A model generated the notes under the pieces. That model was not told where the DNA came from, did no database searches, and saw only the letters and a list, made by a program, of their open reading frames with translations. DNA of 64,000 nucleotides from Clostridiales bacterium (GTDB lineage: Bacteria > Bacillota > Clostridia > Lachnospirales > Lachnospiraceae), in NCBI GenBank assembly GCA_019420275.1, contig JAHZHN010000007.1, positions 41,692-105,691 on the forward strand, written 5' to 3'. How positions within the stretch are numbered: position 1 is the stretch's first letter; each line of letters starts with the position of its first letter. Below are positions 8,425-17,878 of the stretch, in pieces. The translations under genes were made by a program, and so were the position numbers.

Positions 8425-8727
8425 CTACTTTCCAACAGATTTTAAAGCTTCTACTACCTGATCAAAGAACTGATCTTCTCCAATTCCTGTAATACATGCA
8501 AATGCGTTGACTGCAGGGATTCCATAGTCTCCATCTGGAAGCGGACTTGTGTGGGTAATAATATCAAATCTTCCTGATTGAGCGAGATTCAGTGCTTCTG
8601 TTGGTCTGGCTTCAGTTGTAGACACAGAATAGTCTCTCTCTGCTAATTTTTCTTTTAATTTTGCTGCTACCATAGATGATGTTACTGTTCCTGATCCACA
8701 TACGGATAAAATGTTCACTGCTTTCAT
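8425..8727 (-). CDS. PTS EIIB, galactitol family (cluster A)
   Basis: The 100-residue cytoplasmic EIIB subunit receives phosphate from EIIA and passes it to the sugar bound by EIIC. The active-site cysteine is Cys10 in ILSVCGSGTVTSSM, the usual P-loop-like start of Lac/Gat-type EIIB proteins. It lies between the EIIA (16 bp away) and EIIC genes, completing a three-component transporter. Confidence 0.9.
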   Translation of the reverse strand: MKAVNILSVCGSGTVTSSMVAAKLKEKLAERDYSVSTTEARPTEALNLAQSGRFDIITHTSPLPDGDYGIPAVNAFACITGIGEDQFFDQVVEALKSVGK

Positions 8728-8743
8728 TTGATTTCCTCCTTAT

Positions 8744-9211
8744 TTATAATTCTTCTTCCTTTTCCTTGATAATGTTTATAATTTCCTGCTTGTTTTTAGT
8801 TTCCATCAACTGCTTCAGTACTTCCTGATCCTGCAGCACCATAAGTATTCTCTGCAGGAAAACCAAATGTTCTTTTGGATCTTTTACCGCAAGCATAAAA
8901 ATCAATTTTGCATCTACATTTTCATCGTTGGTCCCCATCTGATAAAAATGCACCGGTTTCTTTAAAACACCTATTGCTGTCGCGCCCTTTATAACGTGTT
9001 CCTTATCTGTATGGGGAATTGCAATCCCTATAGTTCCCATATTGATTCCTGTAGGAAAATCATTTTCTCTTTCTGTTAATGCCTGTACGTAGCTGGATTT
9101 GCAGTATCCTTCTGATACTAAAAGCCCGCCCAACTTCTGAAAAACTTCTTCTGAACTTTCGGCTTCCAAATCCGGCACAATCAGTTTCTCATCTAAGTCT
9201 TCCCAAATCAT
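8744..9211 (-). CDS. PTS EIIA, fructose/mannitol type (cluster A)
   Basis: The 155-residue EIIA protein of the PTS_EIIA_2 family is phosphorylated by HPr. The accepting histidine is His67 in IGIAIPHTDKEHV. It starts 6 bp after the PRD regulator stop codon, so regulator and transporter are co-transcribed. The regulator also carries its own EIIA-like domain, and competition or sequential phosphorylation between the two is a known feature of such systems. Confidence 0.9.
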   Translation of the reverse strand: MIWEDLDEKLIVPDLEAESSEEVFQKLGGLLVSEGYCKSSYVQALTERENDFPTGINMGTIGIAIPHTDKEHVIKGATAIGVLKKPVHFYQMGTNDENVDAKLIFMLAVKDPKEHLVFLQRILMVLQDQEVLKQLMETKNKQEIINIIKEKEEEL

Positions 9212-9217
9212 AATTTT

Positions 9218-11302
9218 CTACCTCGTTTCGTACTCATGTTGATTTATTATTTTAAAAACTTCTTCCGGCGTTTTGCTCTCCTGGATTTCCTTTCGGAATT
9301 TTTGATTGTAAAACAGATTTACCAGCTGAAACATTGCTTTAAGATGTGTCTCTTTATTAATCGCGCTCAGACAGCATACCCATTCCACTGGATCCATTTC
9401 TTCTTTTCCAAAAGGAACCGGATGCGCCAGACGGATCAGACTCATACCGACCTTCATTGCTCCTGCGTTCAAAGCTTCATGAGGAAGCGCAAACCCCGGG
9501 GCCAGCACAATATATGGCCCGTTTTTCTCTACGTTTTGCACCATGGCTTCTACGTAACGTTCCGTCACTGCCTTTTCTTTCAAAAGATATTTCGCCGATG
9601 CCCGTATTGCTTCTTTCCAGTCGCTGCATTCTACATTCAGCGAAATAGCCTGCGGTCTCAAAAGATCCGTCAGCAGAACCTCTTCTTTTTTCTGGAAAAA
9701 TTCATCAATCACATCCTGGATTTCTCCTAATCGGGTCTCCTGCTCGTTTCCTTCGAGAATCGTCCTGATTTTTTCCAAATATCTGACTGGCTCTTCTTTG
9801 CCAGTGGAAACCGGTTCACTTTTTTTCTGGTTTCTTGGCTTGATTTTCGAAAGTTTTTCTCCTACCCGGATACAGTCTTCATCATTCAGCAAAGGATCTA
9901 CCTGGATATATTCCACATTCTCCTGATCCAAAGAAATCGTCGAAATAATCACGTCTACATTTCTCATATCAACATTTTTAATATCGTGAGCCGGAATAAT
10001 ATCCAGAACGTCTAAATGAAAAAATTTTTCCAGCCTTGCTAAAAGCAGCTGAGATGTTCCAATCCCTCCATTGCAGACAAGTATGACAGAATATCTCGTC
10101 GCTTCATTATTATTGCGCTCAATGGCGGCACATACATGAATCACGATATAGGCAATTTCCTCTTCTGAGAGTTTTCTTTCGATATATTCTTCCAGCACAT
10201 ATACGTTGCGCTTGACCGCCTCCTGCACTTTAGGATATCTTTGGATGACTTCATCTACAACAGATCCGATTTCCAGGCCATTGCCTACTGCAGAAAACGT
10301 AGATTCCAAATGATTGATCAAATTCTCATAAAAAATGTAATCACCCTGCAGATTCCTTCCGATATCCTTTGAAATATTCTCAATAAACGTTTTTGTAATC
10401 ACCTGCATTTTCACGATTTCCTGATTACTTGTAGCCTTTTTTATATATTTGACACGATTGAGCACCTCTGCTAAAAAGCTGCTTTCTGTTTCCGGAACTT
10501 CTTTTACGATGAACCTCTGAATCTGCTGTATGATGCCCTTAGCCATTGGATACTTGCTGTTTTTTTCTCCCATGATTTCTACATAATGTCCCCGCAAAAG
10601 ACGATACAGTGATATTTCAAAATAAATTCGTATCTGCATAAAAGCCTGATCCGTCAGGAATCGTCCATATGCATGCTCTGCTTCATTAATAATTTTTTCG
10701 ATCATCGTTCGATCTTCCAAATCCACCTGCGCGTTTTGAGACAGGCACTCCATCAGATGCTGAAAAATCGGCTCTTCCCTGAAAACGCTGCTGTCAGACT
10801 GAATCATATCGAAAACCAGTCTTCTTTTATCGATCTCCCTTCCTTCCAGCAATACTCCTTTGTTAGAATGTGACAACAGATACAACTGATGTCTGCGGAA
10901 AAACTCTTTAATATGTTCTAGATCCTGTATCACGGTAGATCTGCTGACAAACAGCCAATCCGCGATATCCGACAATGTTATATAGTCATCTGCTCCAATC
11001 AAAAGCACTGCCGTAAAAACAATACGTTCATTTTTTGAAAGTTTAAAAGAATAAAAGCCTTCCTTCATCAATGACATCTTTGCTTTCCGAATATCTGGTG
11101 TTGTCTCAATGATTCCCTGATTGCCCAGGCAGACCTGCTTCAGCTTGTTTTCTTTCAGAAAATCGTTAACCTGATTGATATCATATCGTATGGTCCTTAT
11201 GGAAACATCAAACATTTCTGCCAAATTTTGAATTGATAAATTTTGGCCATATTCATTTTTTTTAATTAGCTGAGATAATATTTCCCGAGATCTCTTATTC
11301 AT
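9218..11302 (-). CDS. PRD-domain transcription activator with EIIB- and EIIA-like domains (cluster A)
   Basis: This 694-residue regulator resembles the MtlR/LicR-type PTS-controlled activators. Domains in order are an N-terminal helix-turn-helix (SREILSQLIKKNEYGQ, then LAEMFDVSIRTIRYDINQV), a second HTH-like segment (LSDIADWLFVSRSTVIQDLE), two PRD domains (about residues 180-400), an EIIB-like domain with Cys in VILVCNGGIGTSQ, and a C-terminal EIIA-like domain with His in APGFALPHEALN. Phosphorylation of PRD, Cys and His residues by HPr and the cognate transporter would tie activity to substrate supply and carbon status. It is the first gene of the operon running to araD. The DNA-binding HTH argues for a promoter activator rather than an RNA antiterminator. 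Confidence 0.9.
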   Translation of the reverse strand: MNKRSREILSQLIKKNEYGQNLSIQNLAEMFDVSIRTIRYDINQVNDFLKENKLKQVCLGNQGIIETTPDIRKAKMSLMKEGFYSFKLSKNERIVFTAVLLIGADDYITLSDIADWLFVSRSTVIQDLEHIKEFFRRHQLYLLSHSNKGVLLEGREIDKRRLVFDMIQSDSSVFREEPIFQHLMECLSQNAQVDLEDRTMIEKIINEAEHAYGRFLTDQAFMQIRIYFEISLYRLLRGHYVEIMGEKNSKYPMAKGIIQQIQRFIVKEVPETESSFLAEVLNRVKYIKKATSNQEIVKMQVITKTFIENISKDIGRNLQGDYIFYENLINHLESTFSAVGNGLEIGSVVDEVIQRYPKVQEAVKRNVYVLEEYIERKLSEEEIAYIVIHVCAAIERNNNEATRYSVILVCNGGIGTSQLLLARLEKFFHLDVLDIIPAHDIKNVDMRNVDVIISTISLDQENVEYIQVDPLLNDEDCIRVGEKLSKIKPRNQKKSEPVSTGKEEPVRYLEKIRTILEGNEQETRLGEIQDVIDEFFQKKEEVLLTDLLRPQAISLNVECSDWKEAIRASAKYLLKEKAVTERYVEAMVQNVEKNGPYIVLAPGFALPHEALNAGAMKVGMSLIRLAHPVPFGKEEMDPVEWVCCLSAINKETHLKAMFQLVNLFYNQKFRKEIQESKTPEEVFKIINQHEYETR

Positions 11303-11377
11303 ATGTTCACCTCACCTGTAATTGCAGTATATCATTAGGCTCTTTTAAAAAACAGTTTGATGTTTTGCAATCTTTTT

Positions 11378-11408
11378 GAAGAAAAATGTCAAAAAAATAT
11401 TTTTCTTC
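11378..11408. repeat. 10-bp inverted repeat upstream of the cluster A regulator
   Basis: GAAGAAAAAT (11378-11387) and its exact complement (11399-11408) flank an 11-bp AT-rich spacer, 76-106 bp before the regulator start. It lies where an MtlR/LicR-type activator would bind its own promoter. Low base complexity means chance is possible. Confidence 0.4.
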
Positions 11409-11428
11409 ACTCCTTTGTGCAAAAAAAT

Positions 11429-11466
11429 AAAGTCCGAAAGGAAATGAGCATTTCCTTTCGGACTTT
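11429..11466 (-). terminator. Intrinsic terminator of the pth-mfd-prsA unit
   Basis: A perfect 17-bp stem (AAAGTCCGAAAGGAAAT at 11429-11445, complement at 11450-11466) has a GAGC loop. On the minus strand it is followed by TTATTTTTTT, 19 nt beyond the prsA-like stop codon. It separates the housekeeping block from cluster A. Confidence 0.92.
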
Positions 11467-11484
11467 GTATCATCCTGTTTTCTA

Positions 11485-12603
11485 TTATTTGCTGCTCTCA
11501 GTTGTCGTTGCAGAGCTTCCAGCTTCTGTTGTTGCAGAAGAACTTTCCGTTGTTGATGCTGCTGTTGTGGCTTTGTAAGTAAATGTTACTTCATCCCATA
11601 AATCCTGGTCAACAGATTTTTCATCATCCCATTCTTTATCTGCGTCTTTTGTCCATTTTTTATAGACTTTTTCGTAAGCTTCCTGCTGTTTTTCCTGCAG
11701 AAGACTTTGTTTGTTCGCAGCCATTGCTTCCGTATCATTCGGATTGATCATTTTAATGATAACATAGGCGTCATCGGTCTGAACAATACCACTGATATCA
11801 TTCGTCGCGAGTTTGGAAGCTGCTTCCTCAAACTTATCACCCAGTTCAGACTTTCCTTTTGTATAAGATTCTTCGCCGCTGGCATCGCTGACACCAAACT
11901 TATTGGCAACAGAACTTGCTCCTTCCCCGGCTTTTAATGCACTAAGGGCTGACTGGGCTTTCTTCATCTGACCCTTCTTCTCAGAATCAGACATGTTCTT
12001 TTCTTTGCCTGTCTTACTGTCTGTCTTCTTTGTGGTAAATACCAGTTTGTAGACTGTTGTTGTCTTTGCTTCTTCATCTGATACCTTTACATTGGCATCT
12101 TCGATGATGGTCTGCATGACTTTATTGGCCAGGGTGATCTCCCGGTACAGATTCATGATTGCGTCCTTATCGGCTTCAGTTTTTTTCATGACTTTCTTTC
12201 CAATATCCGTCTTTACCAGAGAGTCTACATTGTCTTCCAGCTGGCTCTTCTCTGACTTGGTAAGCTTCACATCATAATCATCCGCATGGGCTACAAGTAC
12301 CTTTACCTGCTTTAACTGATTGATCACACCATCTTTTACAGATTCCTGCATGGTAATGGTATTGCCGCTGGTATCTGTTCCTGCCTGCATCTTCCACATG
12401 TCATCCCCAAAATACGGGCCATACTGTTCTTCTGTCTGATACTGCATGATCCGCGCATAAATATGGGCTTCCTGGAACTTCACTTCCTGTCCGGCATATT
12501 CAAATAATGTTCTTTCATTCTTCGGTGTACATCCGGTAAAAAGAGAAACTGACAAGGCAAGGACTGCTGTGACACACAACAGCTTCTTTGCTAATTTCTT
12601 CAT
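11485..12603 (-). CDS. PrsA/SurA-like peptidyl-prolyl isomerase lipoprotein
   Basis: The 372-residue secreted lipoprotein should fold exported proteins outside the membrane. A lipoprotein signal peptide (MKKLAKKLLCVTAVLALSVS) ends in the lipobox LFTGC with Cys25. A SurA_N-like helical part (about 40-175) is followed by a parvulin-like domain (about 180-305), in which QSALSALKAGEGASSVANKF and DEAYVIIKM-like elements resemble PrsA. The isomerase motif is divergent, so chaperone activity is more certain than catalysis. The tail from about residue 345 is low-complexity Ser/Thr/Ala (TTAASTTESSSATTEAGSSA), probably flexible at the wall. It follows mfd on the same strand, a common clostridial order. 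Confidence 0.85.
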   Translation of the reverse strand: MKKLAKKLLCVTAVLALSVSLFTGCTPKNERTLFEYAGQEVKFQEAHIYARIMQYQTEEQYGPYFGDDMWKMQAGTDTSGNTITMQESVKDGVINQLKQVKVLVAHADDYDVKLTKSEKSQLEDNVDSLVKTDIGKKVMKKTEADKDAIMNLYREITLANKVMQTIIEDANVKVSDEEAKTTTVYKLVFTTKKTDSKTGKEKNMSDSEKKGQMKKAQSALSALKAGEGASSVANKFGVSDASGEESYTKGKSELGDKFEEAASKLATNDISGIVQTDDAYVIIKMINPNDTEAMAANKQSLLQEKQQEAYEKVYKKWTKDADKEWDDEKSVDQDLWDEVTFTYKATTAASTTESSSATTEAGSSATTTESSK

Positions 12604-12649
12604 CCTTTTTTTCCTCCATAAATTTTATTGTGAGTATTATACTACAATA

Positions 12650-15600
12650 CTACCTTATTATCAATCCATTCAAGGCACTGATGCAGGATTCGATTTTCGC
12701 CAGTCTCTGCTTTTTCTTTGTACTCTCAAGATTTAATACAAAGGTAGGAACGTCTCCTGCCCTTAAGGACAGCTCCCCCTCAAATTCTTTCAGTACCTCG
12801 GGAATTCGGTCCACATCCACTTTGGCATCCGGTTTCATCTGAAATGATACATTTTCACCTTTCTGCTTCACATCGATGATGCATGCCGTATGCGCCATTG
12901 CTTTCAGGAATGCAATATAAAGGAGATTATGCACTGCCGCCGGAAGATCTCCAAACCGGTCGATCAGTTCATCCGTCATGTCTTCCATCTCATCTTTTGT
13001 TTCGATTGCAGAAATCCTCTTATAAAGCTCCAGCTTCTGCGATTCATTGCGCACATAAGACGATGGTATAAATGCGCTGACATCCAGATCCAGCGCTGTC
13101 TCGAAGTCTTCCTCTTTCATTTCACCTTTCAGACGCATCACTGCATCATTTAACATTTTACAGTACATATCGTATCCCACAGCTTCCATATGTCCTGACT
13201 GCGCCTGTCCTAACAGATTACCCGCCCCGCGGATTTCCAAATCCCTCATAGCAATTTTGTATCCGGATCCAAAATCGGTAAATTCGCGGATTGCCTGCAG
13301 TCTTTTTTCTGCTGTTTCTTTGAGCAGCGTATTCTGACGGTACATAAGAAAGGCAAACGCATTTCGATTGGATCTTCCCACACGTCCCCGAAGCTGATAC
13401 AGCTGAGAAAGTCCCAGCTGGTTAGCATCATGAATGATCATGGTATTAACATTTGGAATATCCAGACCTGTTTCAATGATCGTCGTCGATACGAGCATAT
13501 CGATTTCCCGTTCCATAAACTGCATCATGATTTTTTCCAATTCCCGCTCCTTCATTTGTCCATGTGCAAATGCAATCCTTACATCCGGCATTAATTTTTG
13601 AAGCTGAGCCGTTACCTCGGCAATATTATTGACCCGATTATACACATAATAGACCTGACCGCCTCTCGTCAGTTCACGGTAAACGGCTTCTTTTACCAAC
13701 TCTTCATTATATTCCATTACATAGGTCTGAATGGCTCTCCTGTCATGAGGAGGCTCCTCCAGAAGACTCATATCCCGGATTCCGATAAGACTCATATGCA
13801 GTGTTCTTGGAATTGGCGTCGCAGACAAAGACAGAACATCTACATCTTTTTTCATCGTCTTTATCTTTTCTTTATGGGTTACGCCAAACCGCTGCTCTTC
13901 ATCAATGATCAAGAGTCCCAGATTCTTATACTGCAGGTCTTTTGAAAGAAGCCGGTGAGTTCCTATCACGACATCTACCGTACCATTTTTCAGACCCTCT
14001 ATCGTTTCTCTTTGTTCTTTTGGAGTACAGAATCGTGACAGCATGCGGACCGTGATCGGATACTGCTGAAATCTCTGGACAAACGTATTAAAATGCTGCT
14101 GCGCAAGAATGGTTGTCGGCACCAGATAAGCAACCTGCTTGCCATTGTCCACTGCTTTAAAGGCCGCACGGATGGCAACTTCCGTCTTTCCGTATCCCAC
14201 ATCTCCGCAGATCAGACGATCCATAATCTTCTTGCTTTCCATGTCCCTTTTTGTATCCTCAATCGCATGCAGCTGATCTTCTGTCTCCTCATAAGGGAAC
14301 ATTTCTTCAAATTCTTTCTGCCAGATACTGTCTTTGTCGTATACATATCCTTCTTTTGCCTGACGAATTGCATACAGTTCCACAAGTTCTTTCGCAATAT
14401 CCTGAACCCGTCCTTTGACCCGGCTCTTAGTTTTCTTCCATTCGCTTCCGCCCAGTTTGTGAATCTTTGGTTTCTTGGCGTTGGCGCTGGCATATTTTGC
14501 AATCTGATCCAGAGCAGAAGCCAGGATAAACAGATTATCTCCGCCCTGATACTCAATGCTGATATAATCTTTTTCCACTCCGCCTACCGTGATTTTTTCA
14601 ATCCCCCTGTAAATACCAACACCATGTTTTTCATGGACAACATAATCGCCAATGCTGATATCAGAGAAATTCTTGATTTTCTCTCCTTTCAAATTGCTGC
14701 TTTTCTTCCGTCTTTTTTCTTTTCTTCCTTTGAAAATATCGCTTTCTGAAATTAATACCCATTTTGTCTCAGGATATTCAATTCCAGCTTTTAATTTTCC
14801 CGCGGTGACAACAATCTGACCTGGTGATACGGATGATGACAAAGTCTTATCATAGGTGACTGTCAGCTGATTGGCTCTCATATCCTCTGCCAGACGTTTG
14901 GCCCTAGTCACAGAAGGAGATACCACAATGATGCGATACTCTTTTTCCTGATAGGAAGCCAGATCTTTTAAAAGCCTTTCAAAACTATTGTTATACGACT
15001 GAATGGAGCGCACATCCATAAACCAGGTCCTGGCTGCAGGTATTTCTTCGATTTCTGCCAAAATCATACTTAGACATACCATCGGATGCTTCTCCATCTG
15101 CCGGACTGCTTCTCCAAATTCTGTTACCGTATCTGCCTGTTTTGGAAGCAGATATCCCCCTTCCAGACGACTTTTCATACTCTCAGTAAATTCCAGGAAA
15201 AATGCTTCTGCACGCTCTTTTATATGTTTGGGCTCATCGAGATAAATCAGCGTGTCTTTCGGGAAATAACTCAGAACACTAGTCAGCTCATCATAAAAAT
15301 ACGGAAGATATCCCTCCGCTCCAATGAGCATATGAAGTTCTGTAAGTTCCTCCCGAATTCTGTTGATTTCTTTTTTCAGCCGAACTTCTTTTTCTGTTTC
15401 CATCTTTTTATGAAATTCACCAGATAATTTTTCATAATCTTTTTCCATCCTGGAAAGTCCAAACTGGATCCTGTCCTCTTCCAGAATAATTTCCGTTGCA
15501 GCATCGATAATCAGTGCCGGAATCTCTTCAATGGATCTCTGGCTCTCTGCATCAAAACTCCGAATAGAATCTATTTCATCCCCCCACAATTCAATTCGGT

Positions 15601-16174
15601 ACGGACAATCGGCCGTATATGGATATATATCCAGAATACCTCCACGGACAGCAAATTCTCCTGCAGCCTCCACAAATCCTGTCTTTTCATATCCCATGGC
15701 TACCAGTTTTCTGGAAAATTTTTCTTCTTCCAAAATATCACCGGCTTTTAAAGAAATCCGATATTTTTGTATCTCTTCCAGAGGCACAACCCGGTCCATG
15801 ACCGCGTCTACGGCCATAACAAAAATTCCTTGGGATCCTTCCATCATCTTTTGAATGCATTTCATTCTTTCTTTGGCGATTGCATTTCCATGAACATCTG
15901 CACTGTAAAACAACGGGTCCTTTGCCGGGAAGAAATAAACATCTTCCCCAAAGAAACCACAGCCTTCTGCCCATTGTCTTCCTTTGATCTCATCCGGTAC
16001 GATCACGACCTTGCATTTTCCAGATGTTCCCTGCTTCTTTAACGTACTGCACAGATGCCATTTTGCTGTATCGGTACATCCTGATACAAAAACAGGACCC
16101 GTATTCTCCTCAAGTCCTGCCTGAATCTGCTGATATGTTTTGTCGTTTTTTAAGATTTGTTCTAACACCTTCAT
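12650..16174 (-). CDS. mfd: Transcription-repair coupling factor
   Basis: Mfd removes RNA polymerase stalled at DNA damage and recruits UvrA. At 1174 residues it is full length. The N-terminal UvrB-like region is followed by the polymerase-interacting CarD-like domain (GDYVVHEKHGVGIYRGIEKI, about residue 510), then the RecG-like translocase with Walker A GDVGYGKTEVAIRAAF, the helicase box LIIDEEQRFGV, the SATPIPRTLHM motif, and a C-terminal TRCF domain (about 1000-1150). The start lies 3 bp after the pth stop, with GTAGGGG immediately before the ATG. Assignment is unambiguous. Confidence 0.97.
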   Translation of the reverse strand: MKVLEQILKNDKTYQQIQAGLEENTGPVFVSGCTDTAKWHLCSTLKKQGTSGKCKVVIVPDEIKGRQWAEGCGFFGEDVYFFPAKDPLFYSADVHGNAIAKERMKCIQKMMEGSQGIFVMAVDAVMDRVVPLEEIQKYRISLKAGDILEEEKFSRKLVAMGYEKTGFVEAAGEFAVRGGILDIYPYTADCPYRIELWGDEIDSIRSFDAESQRSIEEIPALIIDAATEIILEEDRIQFGLSRMEKDYEKLSGEFHKKMETEKEVRLKKEINRIREELTELHMLIGAEGYLPYFYDELTSVLSYFPKDTLIYLDEPKHIKERAEAFFLEFTESMKSRLEGGYLLPKQADTVTEFGEAVRQMEKHPMVCLSMILAEIEEIPAARTWFMDVRSIQSYNNSFERLLKDLASYQEKEYRIIVVSPSVTRAKRLAEDMRANQLTVTYDKTLSSSVSPGQIVVTAGKLKAGIEYPETKWVLISESDIFKGRKEKRRKKSSNLKGEKIKNFSDISIGDYVVHEKHGVGIYRGIEKITVGGVEKDYISIEYQGGDNLFILASALDQIAKYASANAKKPKIHKLGGSEWKKTKSRVKGRVQDIAKELVELYAIRQAKEGYVYDKDSIWQKEFEEMFPYEETEDQLHAIEDTKRDMESKKIMDRLICGDVGYGKTEVAIRAAFKAVDNGKQVAYLVPTTILAQQHFNTFVQRFQQYPITVRMLSRFCTPKEQRETIEGLKNGTVDVVIGTHRLLSKDLQYKNLGLLIIDEEQRFGVTHKEKIKTMKKDVDVLSLSATPIPRTLHMSLIGIRDMSLLEEPPHDRRAIQTYVMEYNEELVKEAVYRELTRGGQVYYVYNRVNNIAEVTAQLQKLMPDVRIAFAHGQMKERELEKIMMQFMEREIDMLVSTTIIETGLDIPNVNTMIIHDANQLGLSQLYQLRGRVGRSNRNAFAFLMYRQNTLLKETAEKRLQAIREFTDFGSGYKIAMRDLEIRGAGNLLGQAQSGHMEAVGYDMYCKMLNDAVMRLKGEMKEEDFETALDLDVSAFIPSSYVRNESQKLELYKRISAIETKDEMEDMTDELIDRFGDLPAAVHNLLYIAFLKAMAHTACIIDVKQKGENVSFQMKPDAKVDVDRIPEVLKEFEGELSLRAGDVPTFVLNLESTKKKQRLAKIESCISALNGLIIR

Positions 16175-16177
16175 CCC

Positions 16178-16744
16178 CTACTTCTTTTTATTATGACGAT
16201 TCATAGCTTCCGTTATATCATCTCCAACAATCAGCTTCACCGCATCATGGACATCTTCAAACCGTTCCTGCAAAATCTCCTGATCGGCCTTGCTGAAATG
16301 TCCTAATACATAGTCTGCCAGATCATATCCCGGCGGTTTCGCTCCCACACCGATCTTAATCCTCGGAAACTCCATACTTCCCAAATGACTTATAATACTT
16401 TTAATGCCATTATGGCCTCCGGCACTGCCTTTTCTGCGGATTCGAATTCTTCCAACATCCAGATCGATATCATCAAAAATTACCAGGAAGTCTTCCGGTT
16501 CTAATTTATAAAAATCCATGATCGGCCGCAGGCTCTCCCCGCTGAGATTCATAAAGGTCTGTGGTTTTACAAGCAATACCTTTACTCCGTCAATATACCC
16601 GCTTCCCACCAATGCCTTATATTTTCCTGTATTTATACTTATGCCTTCTTTTTGGGCAATATCATCAATTGCCGCAAACCCTATGTTGTGACGCGTGTTT
16701 TCATATTTTTTCCCTGGATTTCCCAGACCCACGATTACCTTCAT
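16178..16744 (-). CDS. pth: Peptidyl-tRNA hydrolase
   Basis: Pth recycles peptidyl-tRNAs dropped from the ribosome. The start at 16744 gives the standard N-terminus MKVIVGLGNPGKKYENTRHNIGF and has AAAGGAGG 5 nt upstream; a longer reading from a GTG would run through that ribosome site. The protein has 188 residues. Catalytic His is in TRHNIGF, with conserved Asn in PQTFMNLSGES, Asp in IIFDDIDLDVG and Asn in GGHNGIKS. It heads the pth-mfd-prsA unit. Confidence 0.95.
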   Translation of the reverse strand: MKVIVGLGNPGKKYENTRHNIGFAAIDDIAQKEGISINTGKYKALVGSGYIDGVKVLLVKPQTFMNLSGESLRPIMDFYKLEPEDFLVIFDDIDLDVGRIRIRRKGSAGGHNGIKSIISHLGSMEFPRIKIGVGAKPPGYDLADYVLGHFSKADQEILQERFEDVHDAVKLIVGDDITEAMNRHNKKK

Positions 16745-16771
16745 TCCTGCCTCCTTTATACGCACTTAAGA

Positions 16772-16801
16772 CCCGGGAGCATACGCTCCCGGGCTGTTTT
16801 T
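16772..16801 (+). terminator. Hairpin with T-tract oriented on the plus strand, between aroF and pth
   Basis: CCCGGGAGC (16772-16780), loop ATAC, complement (16785-16793), followed on the plus strand by CTG and eight T residues. This is terminator geometry for plus-strand transcription, where no gene is visible. On the minus strand, the direction of aroF and pth, there is no T-tract after the stem. It may block antisense transcription into aroF, or act as an RNA-stabilising stem at the aroF 3' end. Confidence 0.6.
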
Positions 16802-16843
16802 TTCATTATATCATACTGTCTCCGTTTTTCAAATTTTCATTCC

Positions 16844-17851
16844 TTATAAAGTCTCAAAAAATTCTCTCATATTTGTTACCTTCTGCATCAGCTGTCCAAA
16901 AGCTTTTGGCGTCAGAGACTGAGGGCCGTCACAAAGAGCTTTTGCAGGATCATTGTGAACTTCGATCATCAGACCGTCTGCTCCTGCTGCGACCGCTGCC
17001 AGAGACATCGGTTCTACCATATCTCGAATTCCGGTTGCATGAGACGGATCTACAATAACCGGAAGATGAGATTTCTTCTTGATCATCGGAATTGCTGACA
17101 AATCCAGTGTATTTCTCATGGAAGTTTCATACGTTCTGATCCCTCTTTCACAGAGAATAACATTTTCGTTTCCCCCTGCCATAATATATTCCGCACTCAT
17201 GAGCCATTCTTCAATGGTACTTGCCATACCCCGCTTTAAAAGAATCGGTTTGTTAATTTTTCCGAGTTCCTTTAACAATTCAAAATTCTGCATATTACGG
17301 GTTCCCACCTGAATCAGATCCACATCCTCAAAGAGCGGCAGATGACTGGCATCCATGATTTCTGTTACCACCGGAAGTCCCGTTGCTTTTTTTGCCTCCA
17401 GCAGAAGCTTTAACCCATCTCCATGGAGTCCCTGGAAAGAATATGGAGAAGTTCTCGGCTTAAATGCCCCTCCTCTCAGCAGCAGTGCACCGGCTTCTTT
17501 TACTTTTTCGGCCACTTCCACCATCTGCTCCCTGGACTCAATGGAACACGGACCTCCGATAACCGCAAAATGTCCGCCTCCGATCTTGACATTTCCAACT
17601 TTGATCACAGAATCCTCCGGATGAAACTTTCGATTGGCCTTTTTGTAAGGCTCCTGGATTCTCTTAACATTTTCAACAATATCATTGGCCATGATATGCC
17701 TAAGATCCACAACGGAAGTATCTCCGATCAATCCAATTAATCTGGTATTTTCCCCTTCAGACTCATGGATGAATAATCCCTGACTTATCATCTCCTGTTT
17801 TAACGCTTCTACCTTCCCTTCATCTGCCTGCTTTTTTAAAATAATGATCAT
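16844..17851 (-). CDS. aroF: 3-deoxy-7-phosphoheptulonate (DAHP) synthase, type I with N-terminal ferredoxin-like domain
   Basis: This enzyme condenses phosphoenolpyruvate and erythrose-4-phosphate, the first step of aromatic amino acid synthesis. The 335-residue protein has a regulatory ferredoxin-like domain at 1-70 (MIIILKKQADEGKVEAL), then the barrel. It carries the signatures FAVIGGPCSIES, LLRGGAFKPRTSPYSFQG and PVIVDPSHATG. The N-terminal domain is the one through which Phe or Tyr inhibit enzymes of this class. The start has AAAGGAGATACCAGC before the ATG. About 230 nt upstream begins a leader with a Phe/Tyr-rich peptide and a terminator, so synthesis is also controlled by attenuation (see 17910-18140). 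Confidence 0.95.
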   Translation of the reverse strand: MIIILKKQADEGKVEALKQEMISQGLFIHESEGENTRLIGLIGDTSVVDLRHIMANDIVENVKRIQEPYKKANRKFHPEDSVIKVGNVKIGGGHFAVIGGPCSIESREQMVEVAEKVKEAGALLLRGGAFKPRTSPYSFQGLHGDGLKLLLEAKKATGLPVVTEIMDASHLPLFEDVDLIQVGTRNMQNFELLKELGKINKPILLKRGMASTIEEWLMSAEYIMAGGNENVILCERGIRTYETSMRNTLDLSAIPMIKKKSHLPVIVDPSHATGIRDMVEPMSLAAVAAGADGLMIEVHNDPAKALCDGPQSLTPKAFGQLMQKVTNMREFFETL

Positions 17852-17878
17852 GCTGGTATCTCCTTTCTAACCGTGTCC

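Noticed and set aside
12588..12842. 84-residue plus-strand frame at the mfd 3' end
   Set aside because: It is antisense to the mfd C-terminus and has no family resemblance.
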